64,000 bases of DNA, from NCBI RefSeq assembly GCF_022513635.1, contig NZ_JAKWBL010000001.1:1178001-1242000 (forward strand). Reading direction: 5' to 3'. The position numbers and the translations under genes are program-made. Position 1 is the first letter of the stretch, and each line of letters opens with the position of its first letter. Below are positions 53,004-62,194 of the stretch, in pieces. The DNA is from Paraniabella ginsengisoli. Lineage in GTDB: Bacteria; Bacteroidota; Bacteroidia; Chitinophagales; Chitinophagaceae. Under the pieces are notes generated by a model that saw only the letters and a program-made list of their open reading frames with translations, was not told the DNA's origin and made no database searches.

Positions 53004-53989
53004 CTATTCTTTCAATGCATCTTTATCTTCCTTTGTTTTGGCTAGTGCATAAATGCTTGCATTAAGTTCGAACCCAATCAGCAGGATAAGTGAATTTAAG
53101 AAAATTAAAACCAATACAACAATGATACTTCCTATGGAACCATACAATTTATTATAAGTTCCAAACTGGCTTACATACCACGAAAAAGCTAAAGAACAAA
53201 TCACAACAAGGCAGGTTGCTATTACGGAGCCTGGTGTTATGATTTTCCATTTTTTATCTACAGATGGAGCGTGGCGATAGATGTAAGAGATGCTGGTAAA
53301 GACCAATGCAAAAATCAATATCCATCTGACTTTTCCAAGTGCAGCAGCTAATATTTCATTTTTTATACCTAACCATTTTAGTACCGACTCCTGTGCTATA
53401 AGTAATGCCAGACAAAGAATAAAAACAAAAACCAGCATCAATGTAATGCGCATTGCGGTTAATCTTTTTTAATACCTTTTCTCTTTGTAAAGCCTAAGTA
53501 ATCTTTATCAAAAGACCTCATTATACCCATTATGGCATTGGAGGCAAAGAATAAAGAAAGAAACGCACCTAAAAATAGTAAAGCACTTTGTGGTTTCTCA
53601 ATGATGGACTTAATGAAATCTATGATAGGGTCATAATTATTTTTAGCAGGAATCACATTTCTTATGAGGCCATATAATTGATCTTCTAAATTTAATCTTA
53701 TAATAAACGTAAACCTAGCAATAATAGGTATTAAAGCACATAAAAACAGCAAAAGTGGGGGCAGTGCCATTGCAGAATTGAAAGATATAGCAGACGCTCT
53801 TTCTATCAGATCGTCCCAATCAACATGTTCCTTAAATTTTTTTGTAGTGTTGGCTAAGGAAATGCTTTTAAAGCCGGGCAAGTTCTCTTTGTGGCTTTGA
53901 ATTACTAATCTTTTCCAGAATAGGGAGGCGCCAATTCGATCCTTTATTTTTTTCCTATGCTCATTTGCTTGTGTCTGGTATTTTACCAA
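53004..53989 (-). CDS. YihY/BrkB-family inner-membrane protein (one frameshift)
   Basis: 328 aa after correction. A T run of 6 at 53465-53470 needs 7, joining TKRKGIKKRLTAMRITLMLV. Six membrane helices; conserved RASAISFNSAMALPPLLLF in helix 1 and GSVIATCLVVICSLAFSWYV late. Earlier called RNase BN or virulence factor, but the function is unknown. The start at 53989 overlaps the end of mltG by 29 bp. Confidence 0.9.
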
Positions 53990-54987
53990 ATCTTTCGTTT
54001 AAAGCTTGTTGGTATTCTTTTGCCAACTTAAGATGATCCTGATAATTGGTTGAAAAAACATGTGTTCCATCGAACGAAGGGCTTGCCACAAAATAAATAT
54101 ATTCGGTTTCGGGTGCATTTAAAACGGCGTCGATCGTTTCCTCCTGCGGTGTACATATGGGGCCGGGCGGTAAACCTTTATTTTGATAGGTATTGTATGG
54201 TGAAGGCGTTGAAAGATGTTTGAACAGAACTCTTTTAATAGTAAAATCTTTCAAGGCAAACTTCACAGTCGGGTCAGCCTGCAAAGGCATTCCCTTTTAA
54301 TGCGATTCATATAAACACTGGCAATGGTTCCTTTTTCTTTACTGGCATTGGTTTCTTCATCTACGATGGATGCCATTGTAATGCTTTGTATTACAGACAA
54401 GCCTTTTTCATCTGCCTTTAGTTTTCGTTCTGCTGTCCAGAATTTTTGATACGCATCGTTGAATTTTTTGAAAAAAACATCTATTGTCGTGTTCCAATTA
54501 TTTTCATAAGTAAGAGGTAAAACAACAGACATTACTGTATTGGAATCCAATTCGTATTTTTTAAAGAATCGTTATTATTTAAGAAACTTATCGCTGCGGT
54601 AGAATCAAATTCAAATGCCTTCCCCATTTTTCCTGCTAATTGTTCTTTTGTTCTTATTTTGGTAACGACAAATTTTACAGGCGTCTGGCTGCCATTTCTA
54701 AGCATCCGTAAAAGATTTAAAACACTCATTCCTCCATCTACTTTGTATTTACCTGGTTTTACATTTTCGAAGCTCAAAAACTTTTCTGCAACATTGAACC
54801 AGGTAAGACCGGGAAGGATTTTTTCATCAACCAATTGTTGTTTTAATTGAGGCATATTGGTTCCTGTTTTTATGTACAAAAAACCGTCAGCAGGCTTTTT
54901 TGCTGCGGGACCAATTAGCTTGAATATTGCAAATGCCCCTATTGCCAGAGCTATTAAAAGGAAGAATTTGAAGATTTTTTTCATCAC
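53961..54987 (-). CDS. mltG: Endolytic transglycosylase MltG (two frameshifts)
   Basis: 342 aa after correction. One N-terminal membrane anchor (FKFFLLIALAIGAFAIF), then LysM-like and YceG domains. T6 at 54557-54562 needs 7 (SLKKYELDSNTVMSVVLP); C3 at 54292-54294 needs 4 (NRIKRGMPLQADPTVKFAL). The catalytic-region segment is TMASIVDEETNASKEKGTIA, and GLPPGPICTPQEETIDA is family typical. It cuts nascent peptidoglycan strands. Confidence 0.93.
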
Positions 54988-55042
54988 GGATAAATAAGGA
55001 TAAGGAGTGAAAGTAAAACAAAAAAGGTTATACCTGAAATGA

Positions 55043-55075
55043 AAAACCTGTAAAGACCTTAGATCTTTACAGGTT
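55043..55075 (-). terminator. Rho-independent terminator of the miaB-secG operon
   Basis: Thirteen-bp perfect stem AAACCTGTAAAGA / TCTTTACAGGTTT with a 7-base loop. It lies 40 bp after the corrected secG stop (55115), which supports that stop over the later one at 55075. Confidence 0.8.
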
Positions 55076-55114
55076 TACAAAATATTTACAAGCTTGTTCT
55101 TTTGGGGTAATGTA

Positions 55115-55467
55115 TTACTTACCTGAATCAGCTGGAGGTGCGGCAAAGGAGCAGTGTTACTCGGATTGATTGGCTGTCCTGCTGGTGCCTGAACAGGTGC
55201 TGTACCAACATCCTGCAATCTTCCGTTATTGCCTGCATCTGAACCTGAAATAAAGAAAGTCGACAATAAGCTAAGCACAGCGATAATTACTGCAAATATC
55301 CAGGTGCCTCTTTCTAAAACATCGTTGGTTTGTTTTACGCCCATAAATTGGCTGCTAACACCGGCAAAGCTGCCTGATAGACCACCGCCTTTAGGGTTTT
55401 GAATTAAAACAAAAAATCCCAAGACAACGGATGCTAATATGATAAGTATAACAAATAAAATGGTCAT
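55115..55467 (-). CDS. secG: Preprotein translocase subunit SecG (probable frameshift near C terminus)
   Basis: 117 aa after correction. Two membrane helices (about 3-23 and 54-72) around NPKGGGLSGSFAG, the SecG hallmark, and FMGVKQTNDVLERGTW. As read, the frame continues to 55075 with an odd tail; inserting one G near 55141 gives the Pro/Ala-rich end TAPLPAPPADSGK and a stop at 55115, clear of the terminator. It helps SecYEG export. Its ATG follows the TPR stop by 2 bp. Confidence 0.88.
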
Positions 55468-55469
55468 GT

Positions 55470-56411
55470 CTATTTTTTTAAATGGTCAATTTTCGCTGCA
55501 AAATAAGCGCTTTTACGGGGAATTTGCAAACTTAATTTCTTGTAAATATCGATAGCTTTTTTAGGTCGCCTTGTTTAATCCATACTTCAGCCATGGCTTC
55601 GGTATTGGCATTTTCTCCGGTAAGAGAATGTTGAGCCATTTTTTCGATATTTTTTCTTCTGTTGCAGTAATACCGGCCTTAACATTAACGCCAGGTAAAC
55701 GTTTCATGTACTTCAGCCAGTCTGTAAAGCTTTTTAACTGAGTACCAAAACGGTCATTCGCGTTTTGATCGCCCAGTTTTATGCCTTGTGCCGCAAAATA
55801 ATCAACAGTATAGTAAGGTGTGAAAGACAATTCGGCCCTTGCAGGATCTATCGCTTCTATTTTAAATTGGGGTAAATCGGGAAGCGGTTCTTCATCCTCT
55901 ATTACTTCGGTTTCACTCAATTCTTCGGGAATATTTACTTCAACTTGTGAGTTAAAATTCTGTTCTGTATTTTCTTCTTCGCTTTGTTGAATGTTATCAG
56001 GCTTTTCATCATTGAGAGCCTTGTTTTCCAGTTTAACATCACTGTTTAAGGATGAACTCATCTGAGAAGTAGGTGCATCTAAATTGATAACATCTTCTTT
56101 TTGCGATGAAAAATCTTTCGCAACGAAAGTGTTTTGCTCTCTTTTAGAGTACTGCTTAGGATAGTATTGTTTTGTCCATCTGTTTCAATCAAATGATTGA
56201 TCAGCAAAGGATTTTTATAGTAAAGTAATGTTTGTTGAAATTGCTTTGCGTAGCGTTCATCGTTGGCTTCTTTCAGTTTTTTAGCATAAAGCAGTTGTAA
56301 CGCAGAGGCGTAAGGATGCTTTTCCGAAAGCGATTGTAATTCTTCTAAACTGCATACTTCTAATTTTTTCGATAGCACGGCATCCGACAGCATATCTGTA
56401 AAATGATTCAT
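55470..56411 (-). CDS. TPR-like hypothetical protein between lptE and secG (three frameshifts)
   Basis: 314 aa after correction. T4 at 56132-56135 is one short (ESKNTFVAKDFSSQKEDVI), T6 at 55639-55644 is one short (KISKKMAQHSLTGENANTEA) and T6 at 55557-55562 is one short (GDLKKAIDIYKKLSLQIPRK). The N terminus has TPR-like helices (YASALQLLYAKKLKEAND), the middle is acidic and disordered, and the C terminus is a TPR-like pair. Conserved in this operon position in Bacteroidota; function unknown. Gap of 9 bp to lptE. Confidence 0.82.
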
Positions 56412-56420
56412 ACCTTAAGA

Positions 56421-56957
56421 TTACCAGTTTGAAAAAATACGGTTAAAGATTGCGTCAGGAATATCCCTTAGCATTTGATCTAATAAGCTTTGTTCCGCTT
56501 GTTGAAGGCTTAATGAACCTGCATAATCAAATGGGGTACTTACATCATATTTACCAATAATTTTTTGAGTCATATTGTCCCTTATTACAATGTTGACGCC
56601 CACATTTAAACGATTGGCATTTACCTGTTGGTTCGAGATTCCGGCCGTAGAAATAGTATAGCTTGTTATGGCGCAATCTATTACCCATTGTGCGTCATCG
56701 CCCCTTGTTTGTTGCAGCCTCGTCTGCCTTAACACTTTTTGTATTAACCGATCAGTGAGTGCTGGTGCAAGGCTGGGGTTTACATACGATGCCTTATTAG
56801 TGATCTGGTTTATCTTAACTATTTTCAAAGAATCAGGGATGGATTTAGCATCCTGAAAGCCGTAAGATACTTTACAGCTGCTTTGCGTAAAGGCAATAAA
56901 AAAAATAGCAATAATGAGAGAAAAAACAAAAACTCCATTATAACTCTTCAATGTCAT
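56421..56957 (-). CDS. lptE: LptE-like LPS-assembly lipoprotein
   Basis: 178 aa, intact. Lipobox FFIAFTQSSC followed by VSYGFQDAKSIPDSLKIVKI; strands such as TSYTISTAGISNQQVNANRL are typical of the Bacteroidota LptE branch. It plugs the LptD barrel that inserts LPS in the outer membrane. It overlaps the sigma54 activator gene by 20 bp and lies in the conserved miaB-secG cluster. Confidence 0.9.
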   Translation of the reverse strand: MTLKSYNGVFVFSLIIAIFFIAFTQSSCKVSYGFQDAKSIPDSLKIVKINQITNKASYVNPSLAPALTDRLIQKVLRQTRLQQTRGDDAQWVIDCAITSYTISTAGISNQQVNANRLNVGVNIVIRDNMTQKIIGKYDVSTPFDYAGSLSLQQAEQSLLDQMLRDIPDAIFNRIFSNW

Positions 56958-58206
56958 ATTCTTTTAATTTTCTATAAAGTGTTCGTTCGCTGATACCGAG
57001 GTCAAGAGCCGCATCTTTTCTTTTGCTTTTGTGCTTTTTTAAAGCTTTAATGATCAGCTCTTTTTCCTTATCCATGATATTAAGGCTCTCTTCAACTTCT
57101 TCATGTTCATGTATACCATTATCCATACCAATATGCACAGGATAAGATGGCTGCGATGGTACAGGAACATTTCCCGTCATCTCAATTTGTAAAGGTGCCG
57201 ATAATTGTTGAAAACTTTCCTGGTTAGTTTTTAAATCTTTCAGGTTGTTAATGAAAGCCGGATTTTGCTCAACAACAGAAGGGTTTTGCAATACTTCAAG
57301 AAACATTTTTTTGAGTTCATTAACATCTTTTTTCATGTCGAAAAAGAGTTTGTATAAGATTTCCCGTTCGTTTTGAAATTCCTGTTGGTTGGGATTATTG
57401 ACAATCATTGGCAACCTGTTATTAGAATAGGGTTGCAAATAACGGCTCAATTCTTTGGCACTAATAGTTTTTTCCGGCGATAAAACAGAAACCTGTTCTG
57501 CAATATTTTTAAGCTCCCTGATATTGCCCGGCCAGGGGTAGGTAAGCAATAGATTTTTGGCATCATCTTCTAATTGTACAGACGATGTTCTGTATTTATC
57601 AGCAAAATCTGCTGCGAATTTTCTAAACAATAAAACGATATCTTCTTTGCGGTTTGCTAAGGATGGAACTCTGATTGGGACAGTACTTAGACGGTAATAA
57701 AGATCTTCTCTAAACCTGTTTTGCTGAACTAATTGCAACAGATCTTTATTGGTGGCAGCAATAACCCGAACATCTGTTTTCTGCACTTTACTCGATCCCA
57801 CACGAATATATTCACCAGCTTCTAAAACACGTAATAGACGAGCCTGAGTACCTAGTGGCATTTCACCAATCTCATCTAAAAAAATAGTACCGCCATTCAC
57901 TGTTTCAAAGTAACCTTTACGGGCATCTACGGCACCGGTGAATGAACCTTTTTCATGACCGAATAATTCTGAATCGATTGTTCCTTCGGGAATAGCACCG
58001 CAGTTAACCGCGATAAAAGGGTTGTGTTTGCGTGATGACAAAGAATGTATGATAGAAGAGAAGGCTTCTTTACCCACGCCGCTGTCACCTATAATTAAAA
58101 CAGTAAGATCGGTACTGGAAACCTGAGCAGCAACCTGCAAAGCGTAGTTTAACTCCGGAGAGTTACCGATGATACCAAAACGGTTTTTTATTGATTGTAA
58201 ATCCAT
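56938..58206 (-). CDS. Sigma54-interaction-domain regulator, Fis family, lacking a sensor domain
   Basis: 422 aa, intact. The AAA+ domain begins almost at the N terminus: Walker A GDSGVGKEAF (about 40-50), the sigma54-contact loop as GSFTGA (consensus GAFTGA), Walker B GGTIFLDEIGEMP and the arginine-finger region FREDLYYRLSTVPIRVP. A Fis-type helix-turn-helix ends the protein (KRKDAALDLGISERTLYRKL). No receiver or GAF domain, so activity must be set otherwise. Conserved neighbour of miaB in this phylum. Confidence 0.94.
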   Translation of the reverse strand: MDLQSIKNRFGIIGNSPELNYALQVAAQVSSTDLTVLIIGDSGVGKEAFSSIIHSLSSRKHNPFIAVNCGAIPEGTIDSELFGHEKGSFTGAVDARKGYFETVNGGTIFLDEIGEMPLGTQARLLRVLEAGEYIRVGSSKVQKTDVRVIAATNKDLLQLVQQNRFREDLYYRLSTVPIRVPSLANRKEDIVLLFRKFAADFADKYRTSSVQLEDDAKNLLLTYPWPGNIRELKNIAEQVSVLSPEKTISAKELSRYLQPYSNNRLPMIVNNPNQQEFQNEREILYKLFFDMKKDVNELKKMFLEVLQNPSVVEQNPAFINNLKDLKTNQESFQQLSAPLQIEMTGNVPVPSQPSYPVHIGMDNGIHEHEEVEESLNIMDKEKELIIKALKKHKSKRKDAALDLGISERTLYRKLKEYDIEEL

Positions 58207-58231
58207 AAAAGCAAATGATCAATCTAAAATA

Positions 58232-59743
58232 TTAATTAACGATCTCTCCAAACAGCGTGGCCTGTGTACATTTTTTAATTTCCACGTTTACATAATCGCC
58301 TTTTTTATAAAGGATTTCGTTTTTAGGAAATATTACGACTTTGTTTTGCGAAGTGCGACCCACCCAATCATCATTACTTCGCTTGCTATCACCATCTATC
58401 AAAACCTTGAAGGTTTTGCCAATATCTTTAGTGTAATTGTTTAAAGAAAGTTCGTTTTGTTTTTCGATAACTTCCTGTAAACGGCGTTTTTTAACATCTA
58501 AAGGAATGTCATCTTTATAGCGCCGCTGCGCCAATGTACCGGGCCTTTCGCTGTAGAAAAACATATAGCCAAAATCGTATTGACTGTGATCCATAATCGA
58601 AATAGTTTCCTGATGATCTTCCTCCGTTTCCGTGCAAAAGCCAGCAATGATATCGGTAGTAATACTGCAATCGGGAATGATTTTCCTTATTTCATCTACT
58701 TTATGCATATACCACTCGCGGGTGTAAGTGCGGTTCATTAATTGTAACACACGAGTTGAACCACTTTGTACAGGTAAATGAATGCATTTACAAATGTTTT
58801 CATAAGCCATCATTGTATGCAGCACATCGCTGGTGATATCTTTAGGGTGCGAAGTGGAAAAACGTACCCGCAATAAAGGTGATATTTGAGCCACCTTTTC
58901 CAGAAGCTGGGCGAAAGTTACTGCCTCCCCAAACCCCTCCGGAGGAGGGGCTTTAGAACCTGCGATAGCAGAAGCGGTTCCGTTATTGTCGGGTACGTCC
59001 TTGCTCCCCCTCCGGGGGGCGGGGGGCTGTAGCTATATAATAATAACTATCCACGTTCTGTCCTAACAAAGTCACTTCGCGATATCCATTGTTGAATAGA
59101 TCAAGACATTCATTAATAATGCTTTCTGCGTCACGGCTTCGTTCGCGGCCACGCGTGAATGGAACTACACAAAAAGAACACATATTATTACATCCGCGCA
59201 TAATGCTTACAAAGGCCGAAACGCCATTTGTGTTTAACCGAACCGGAGCGATGTCGGCATAGGTTTCTTCACGGCTCAATAAAACATTTACACCTTTTTG
59301 CCCGTCTGCTGCTTCGTCTACCAATTGCGGTAAACTTCTGTAAGCATCTGGTCCAACAACAATATCTACTAATTTTTCTTCTTCCAGAAACTTTGACTTA
59401 AGGCGTTCGGCCATGCAGCCCAACACACCAACCAAAGTCCCCGGGTTTTGTACTTTTAGTTTTTTAAATTCTGTAAGTCGCTTGCGAACCGTCAGCTCTG
59501 CCTTTTCGCGAATAGAGCAGGTATTTAAAAAATAATATCTGCTTCTTCTACATTTCGTGTAGCACCAAAACCTTCTTTATTTAAAATAGATGCCACTACT
59601 TCGCTGTCTGCAAAATTCATTGCGCAACCATAGCTTTCGATATAAAACTTCTTTTTATATTCGTTCGGATCCAATGTAAACGGCGCATAGCTTTCTCCCT
59701 GACGCGCTTCATCATGTGTTTTATTGGCTACTAAATCAAGCAT
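58232..59743 (-). CDS. miaB: tRNA-2-methylthio-N6-dimethylallyladenosine synthase MiaB with repeat-derived insert (two frameshifts)
   Basis: About 503 aa. N-terminal UPF0004 domain ([14 protein letters not shown]), radical-SAM motif [19 protein letters not shown]-terminal TRAM domain. A6 at 59527-59532 needs 7 ([19 protein letters not shown]). Between NVDSYYY and [13 protein letters not shown], residues about 240-280, two palindromic repeats (58923-58958, 59001-59030) are read in frame as [10 protein letters not shown] and [10 protein letters not shown]; a second shift (one base extra or two missing) lies in the G/C run of the second. The segment is a variable loop in other MiaB proteins. It adds methylthio to i6A37 of tRNA. 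Confidence 0.94.
58923..58958. repeat. Palindromic repeat inside miaB (copy 1)
   Basis: Plus strand GCCTCCCC..., with hairpin arms CCCCTCC (58934-58940) and GGAGGGG (58944-58950) around GGA, followed by CTTTAGAA. Translated on the minus strand in MiaB. Confidence 0.8.
59001..59030. repeat. Palindromic repeat inside miaB (copy 2, opposite orientation)
   Basis: On the minus strand it reads GCCCCCCGCCCCCCGGAGGG followed by GGAGCAAGG, the common Bacteroidota C-run/GGA/G-run hairpin. Its homopolymers hold a frame break of MiaB. Confidence 0.75.
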
Positions 59744-59771
59744 TAATTTCTATTTAAGAGTTTCAAGCGTG

Positions 59772-59779
59772 CAAAGATA
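59772..59779 (-). promoter_or_regulatory. -7 box of the miaB operon
   Basis: Minus strand TATCTTTG, an exact TAnnTTTG, 28 bases before the miaB ATG. The -33 region has no clear TTG. Confidence 0.6.
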
Positions 59780-59937
59780 GGCGATTTTGGATAGCTTCTG
59801 ACAGGATGGCAGAAGAGTTTGAAGAGTTGATATGTTAAAAAGATGGAAGCGGCTGCGACATGGCCTGACTAAATATTGAAAGTGAGTTTTGAACACAGTT
59901 CAGCGACTATCAATCATCTTCGATCAGTTTTGTTAAA

Positions 59938-60032
59938 TAGCGGAAGGGCTGCCGGATGGAAGCGGAAAGCCCGCTGAAGATTTGTGCGCAGGGGTGTGGC
60001 GGACTTGTAGCGCACAGCCGGAACTGCTGCTG
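59938..60032. other. GC-rich structured intergenic block
   Basis: Much richer in GC than its surroundings. It contains nested stems: CGG/CCG, AGCGG/CCGCT and TGTGCGC (59983-59989) with GCGCACA (60010-60016), and a twice-used motif (GGAAGCGGAAAGCCCG; TGTAGCGCACAGCCGG). It lies outside both divergent promoters. Repeat or small RNA; no ORF supported. Confidence 0.45.
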
Positions 60033-60081
60033 ATATATGTTCAAAAAGCTGAGAGCCCAAAATAATATGGGGTAAACCTGC

Positions 60082-60109
60082 TTTTTTCGAAAAATTGTCC
60101 GTACATTTG
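60082..60109 (+). promoter_or_regulatory. Promoter of the DUF177-rpmF-plsX operon
   Basis: -7 TAcaTTTG at 60102-60109 is an exact consensus match; a TTTTTTCG stretch at 60082 sits at the -33 distance. The ATG is 30 bases downstream. Confidence 0.7.
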
Positions 60110-60138
60110 CACGCTCTAATTTCGGGGTAAGTTGTATC

Positions 60139-60690
60139 ATGACTAAAGGGAGAGAATACGATATAGCATTTGTGGGGTTGAAGCCTGGTATTCATGAGTA
60201 TAATTACAATATTTCGGATAAGTTCTTTGAGGCATTTCAGCAGCAGGATTTTACTGACTGCCATGCTCAGGTAAAATTGCTTTTAGATAAAAAGAGCAGT
60301 TTTATGATGTTAAAGTTTGAGATTGGCGGCAGTTTGATGGTAACCTGTGACAGATGCAACAACGATTTAAAACTCGACTTGTGGGATGAGTTCAACATTA
60401 CTGTTAAAATGGTGGAAGAGCCGGAGTTGATGAATGACCAGGAAGAAGATCCTGACGTTTATTACATCAGTCGCGGCGAAAGCCATGTAAACGTGGAGAA
60501 CTGGATATACGAGTTTATAAACCTGAGCATCCCTATGCATAAAACTTGTGGCTTCGACAATGCTGATGGTCCGCAATGTAATAAGGAAGCGCTGAAAATG
60601 TTAGACAAATTAGAAACTGAAAAGCCGCCACAACCAGATGTAAATCCTATTTGGAAAGGCCTGGAACAGTTTAAGAATAAGAAAGATTAA
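60139..60690 (+). CDS. DUF177 (YceD-like) protein
   Basis: 183 aa, intact. Cysteine pairs CDRC (about 74) and CGFDNADGPQC suggest a bound metal. The family is linked to 23S rRNA maturation and always lies upstream of rpmF, as here (134 bp). First gene of the rpmF-plsX unit, with a good promoter. Confidence 0.9.
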   Translation: MTKGREYDIAFVGLKPGIHEYNYNISDKFFEAFQQQDFTDCHAQVKLLLDKKSSFMMLKFEIGGSLMVTCDRCNNDLKLDLWDEFNITVKMVEEPELMNDQEEDPDVYYISRGESHVNVENWIYEFINLSIPMHKTCGFDNADGPQCNKEALKMLDKLETEKPPQPDVNPIWKGLEQFKNKKD

Positions 60691-60694
60691 AGAA

Positions 60695-60731
60695 GCCTCT
60701 CCTAACCCTCTCCGGAGGAGAGGGGATAAAG
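60695..60731. repeat. Palindromic intergenic repeat (CCCTCTCC hairpin)
   Basis: GCCTCTCCTAACCCTCTCC, GGA, then GGAGAGGGG; arms 60706-60713 and 60717-60724. Same family as 13036 and the two copies in miaB. Lies between DUF177 and rpmF. Confidence 0.75.
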
Positions 60732-60824
60732 TAAAGTCTTTGTAAGAGACTCGATAGATAGTAAAATTGAAATAAAGGAAGATTTTTTAATAACAGAATT
60801 TTTAACGCATTTAAATAAAGAGTT

Positions 60825-61019
60825 ATGCCAAATCCTAAACGCAGGCACAGCCAGCAAAGAAGCGCAAAACGTAGAACGCACTATAAAGCTACTGGTCAAA
60901 CTTTAACTACTGACGCATCAACTGGCGAAACGCATGTACGCCATCGTGCACACGTAAGTGAAGGAAAATTGATCTATAAAGGTAAAGTGGTGGCTGAAAA
61001 AGCACCTGCGAAGGCTTAA
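60825..61019 (+). CDS. rpmF: 50S ribosomal protein L32
   Basis: 64 aa. N terminus MPNPKRRHSQQRSAKRRTHY is diagnostic; no zinc cysteines (a Cys-minus L32). Lies between DUF177 and plsX as in most bacteria. Confidence 0.97.
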   Translation: MPNPKRRHSQQRSAKRRTHYKATGQTLTTDASTGETHVRHRAHVSEGKLIYKGKVVAEKAPAKA

Positions 61020-61234
61020 GTATCTTTAGTTCTATATTATTTTTTCGAAATTCCAAGTACATATTGGCCTTTGTTGGCTAATGTATCTGGAATTTTTTTA
61101 TTTTAGCTGATATGAAACGCAATTAGAAAGCGGCTTGTGGTAAAGAATACAGAAAAGGCGTTCCCTGCCCCCGGTCAGGCGGGCATTCGGCTAACTTTTA
61201 GTTCACCGCAGGTGAACAAATAAAAACTATACGA
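61020..61234. other. rpmF-plsX spacer with hairpin before plsX
   Basis: 215 bp. Includes GGTCAGGCGGGCA near 61174 (a common Bacteroidota intergenic word) and a perfect short hairpin GTTCACC gca GGTGAAC at 61201-61217, which ends 17 bases before the plsX ATG and so lies in its leader. No gene recognised. Confidence 0.55.
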
Positions 61235-62182
61235 ATGAATATTGGATTAGACATGATGGGTGGGGACTTCGCACCAATTGAAGCGGTGAAGGGTGTAAAG
61301 CAATATCTTCTTGAACAGAATTTTGAGGGATTGTCGCTGATCCTGTTTGGTGATGAACCGCAGCTTACCGCATTACTGATCGAATATGATGTACCTAAGG
61401 ACAAATACAAGGTAGTTGCGACTACACAGATCATAGATATGAACGAGCATCCTACCAAAGCTTTAAAGGAAAAAACCAATTCATCTATATCCGTAGGTTT
61501 TCAATATTTAGCAACAGGAAAGATAGATGCTTTTATAAGCGCAGGAAACACTGGCGCAATGTTGGTTGGCGCTATGTTCAGCCTGAAAACAGTTGAAGGC
61601 GTTTTAAGGCCAACTATTTCATCTGTTATCCCAAAGCAGGATGGCAGCACAGGTTTATTGCTTGATGTTGGTTTGAATGCTGATTGCAAGCCAGAGCAAC
61701 TAAATCAATTTGCGGTAATGGGATCTGTATTCAGCAAGTATATTTTTGGTGTAGATGATCCAAAAGTTGGATTGATAAATGTGGGAGAGGAGGAAGGCAA
61801 AGGTAATATTCTGGCGCAAGCTGCATACCCGCTTTTGAAAGAAAATAGTGCTATTAACTTTGTAGGAAATGTAGAAGGACGCGATGTGTTTAATGATAAA
61901 GCCGATGTAATGGTATGTGAAGGGTTTACCGGCAATGTAATTTTAAAATTGGCAGAATCAGTATATGATATTGCGCAAAATCAGAAAGTGGACAATCCAT
62001 ACCTGAACCGTTTTAATTTTGAAATATATGGTGGTACGCCGGTTTTAGGTGTTGAAAAACCTGTAATTATCGGTCACGGCATTTCACATGCGACTGCCTT
62101 CAGTAATATGGTAGATGTGGCGGTGAAGATGGTCAACACAGATGTATTGGGCAAAGTAAAAGAAGCCATTCAAAAAATTTAA
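61235..62182 (+). CDS. plsX: Phosphate acyltransferase PlsX
   Basis: 315 aa, intact. N-terminal IGLDMMGGDFAP, then SAGNTGAMLVGAMF and FVGNVEGRDVF are family motifs. It makes acyl-phosphate from acyl-ACP for phospholipid synthesis. In many genomes fabH follows; here an SBF-type transporter does. Confidence 0.96.
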   Translation: MNIGLDMMGGDFAPIEAVKGVKQYLLEQNFEGLSLILFGDEPQLTALLIEYDVPKDKYKVVATTQIIDMNEHPTKALKEKTNSSISVGFQYLATGKIDAFISAGNTGAMLVGAMFSLKTVEGVLRPTISSVIPKQDGSTGLLLDVGLNADCKPEQLNQFAVMGSVFSKYIFGVDDPKVGLINVGEEEGKGNILAQAAYPLLKENSAINFVGNVEGRDVFNDKADVMVCEGFTGNVILKLAESVYDIAQNQKVDNPYLNRFNFEIYGGTPVLGVEKPVIIGHGISHATAFSNMVDVAVKMVNTDVLGKVKEAIQKI

Positions 62183-62194
62183 TGATAGCGATGT

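Noticed and set aside
59910..60264. Minus-strand ORFs upstream of miaB and over the start of the DUF177 gene
   Set aside because: One overlaps the well-supported DUF177 gene, both cross the GC-rich structured block, and composition is not protein-like.
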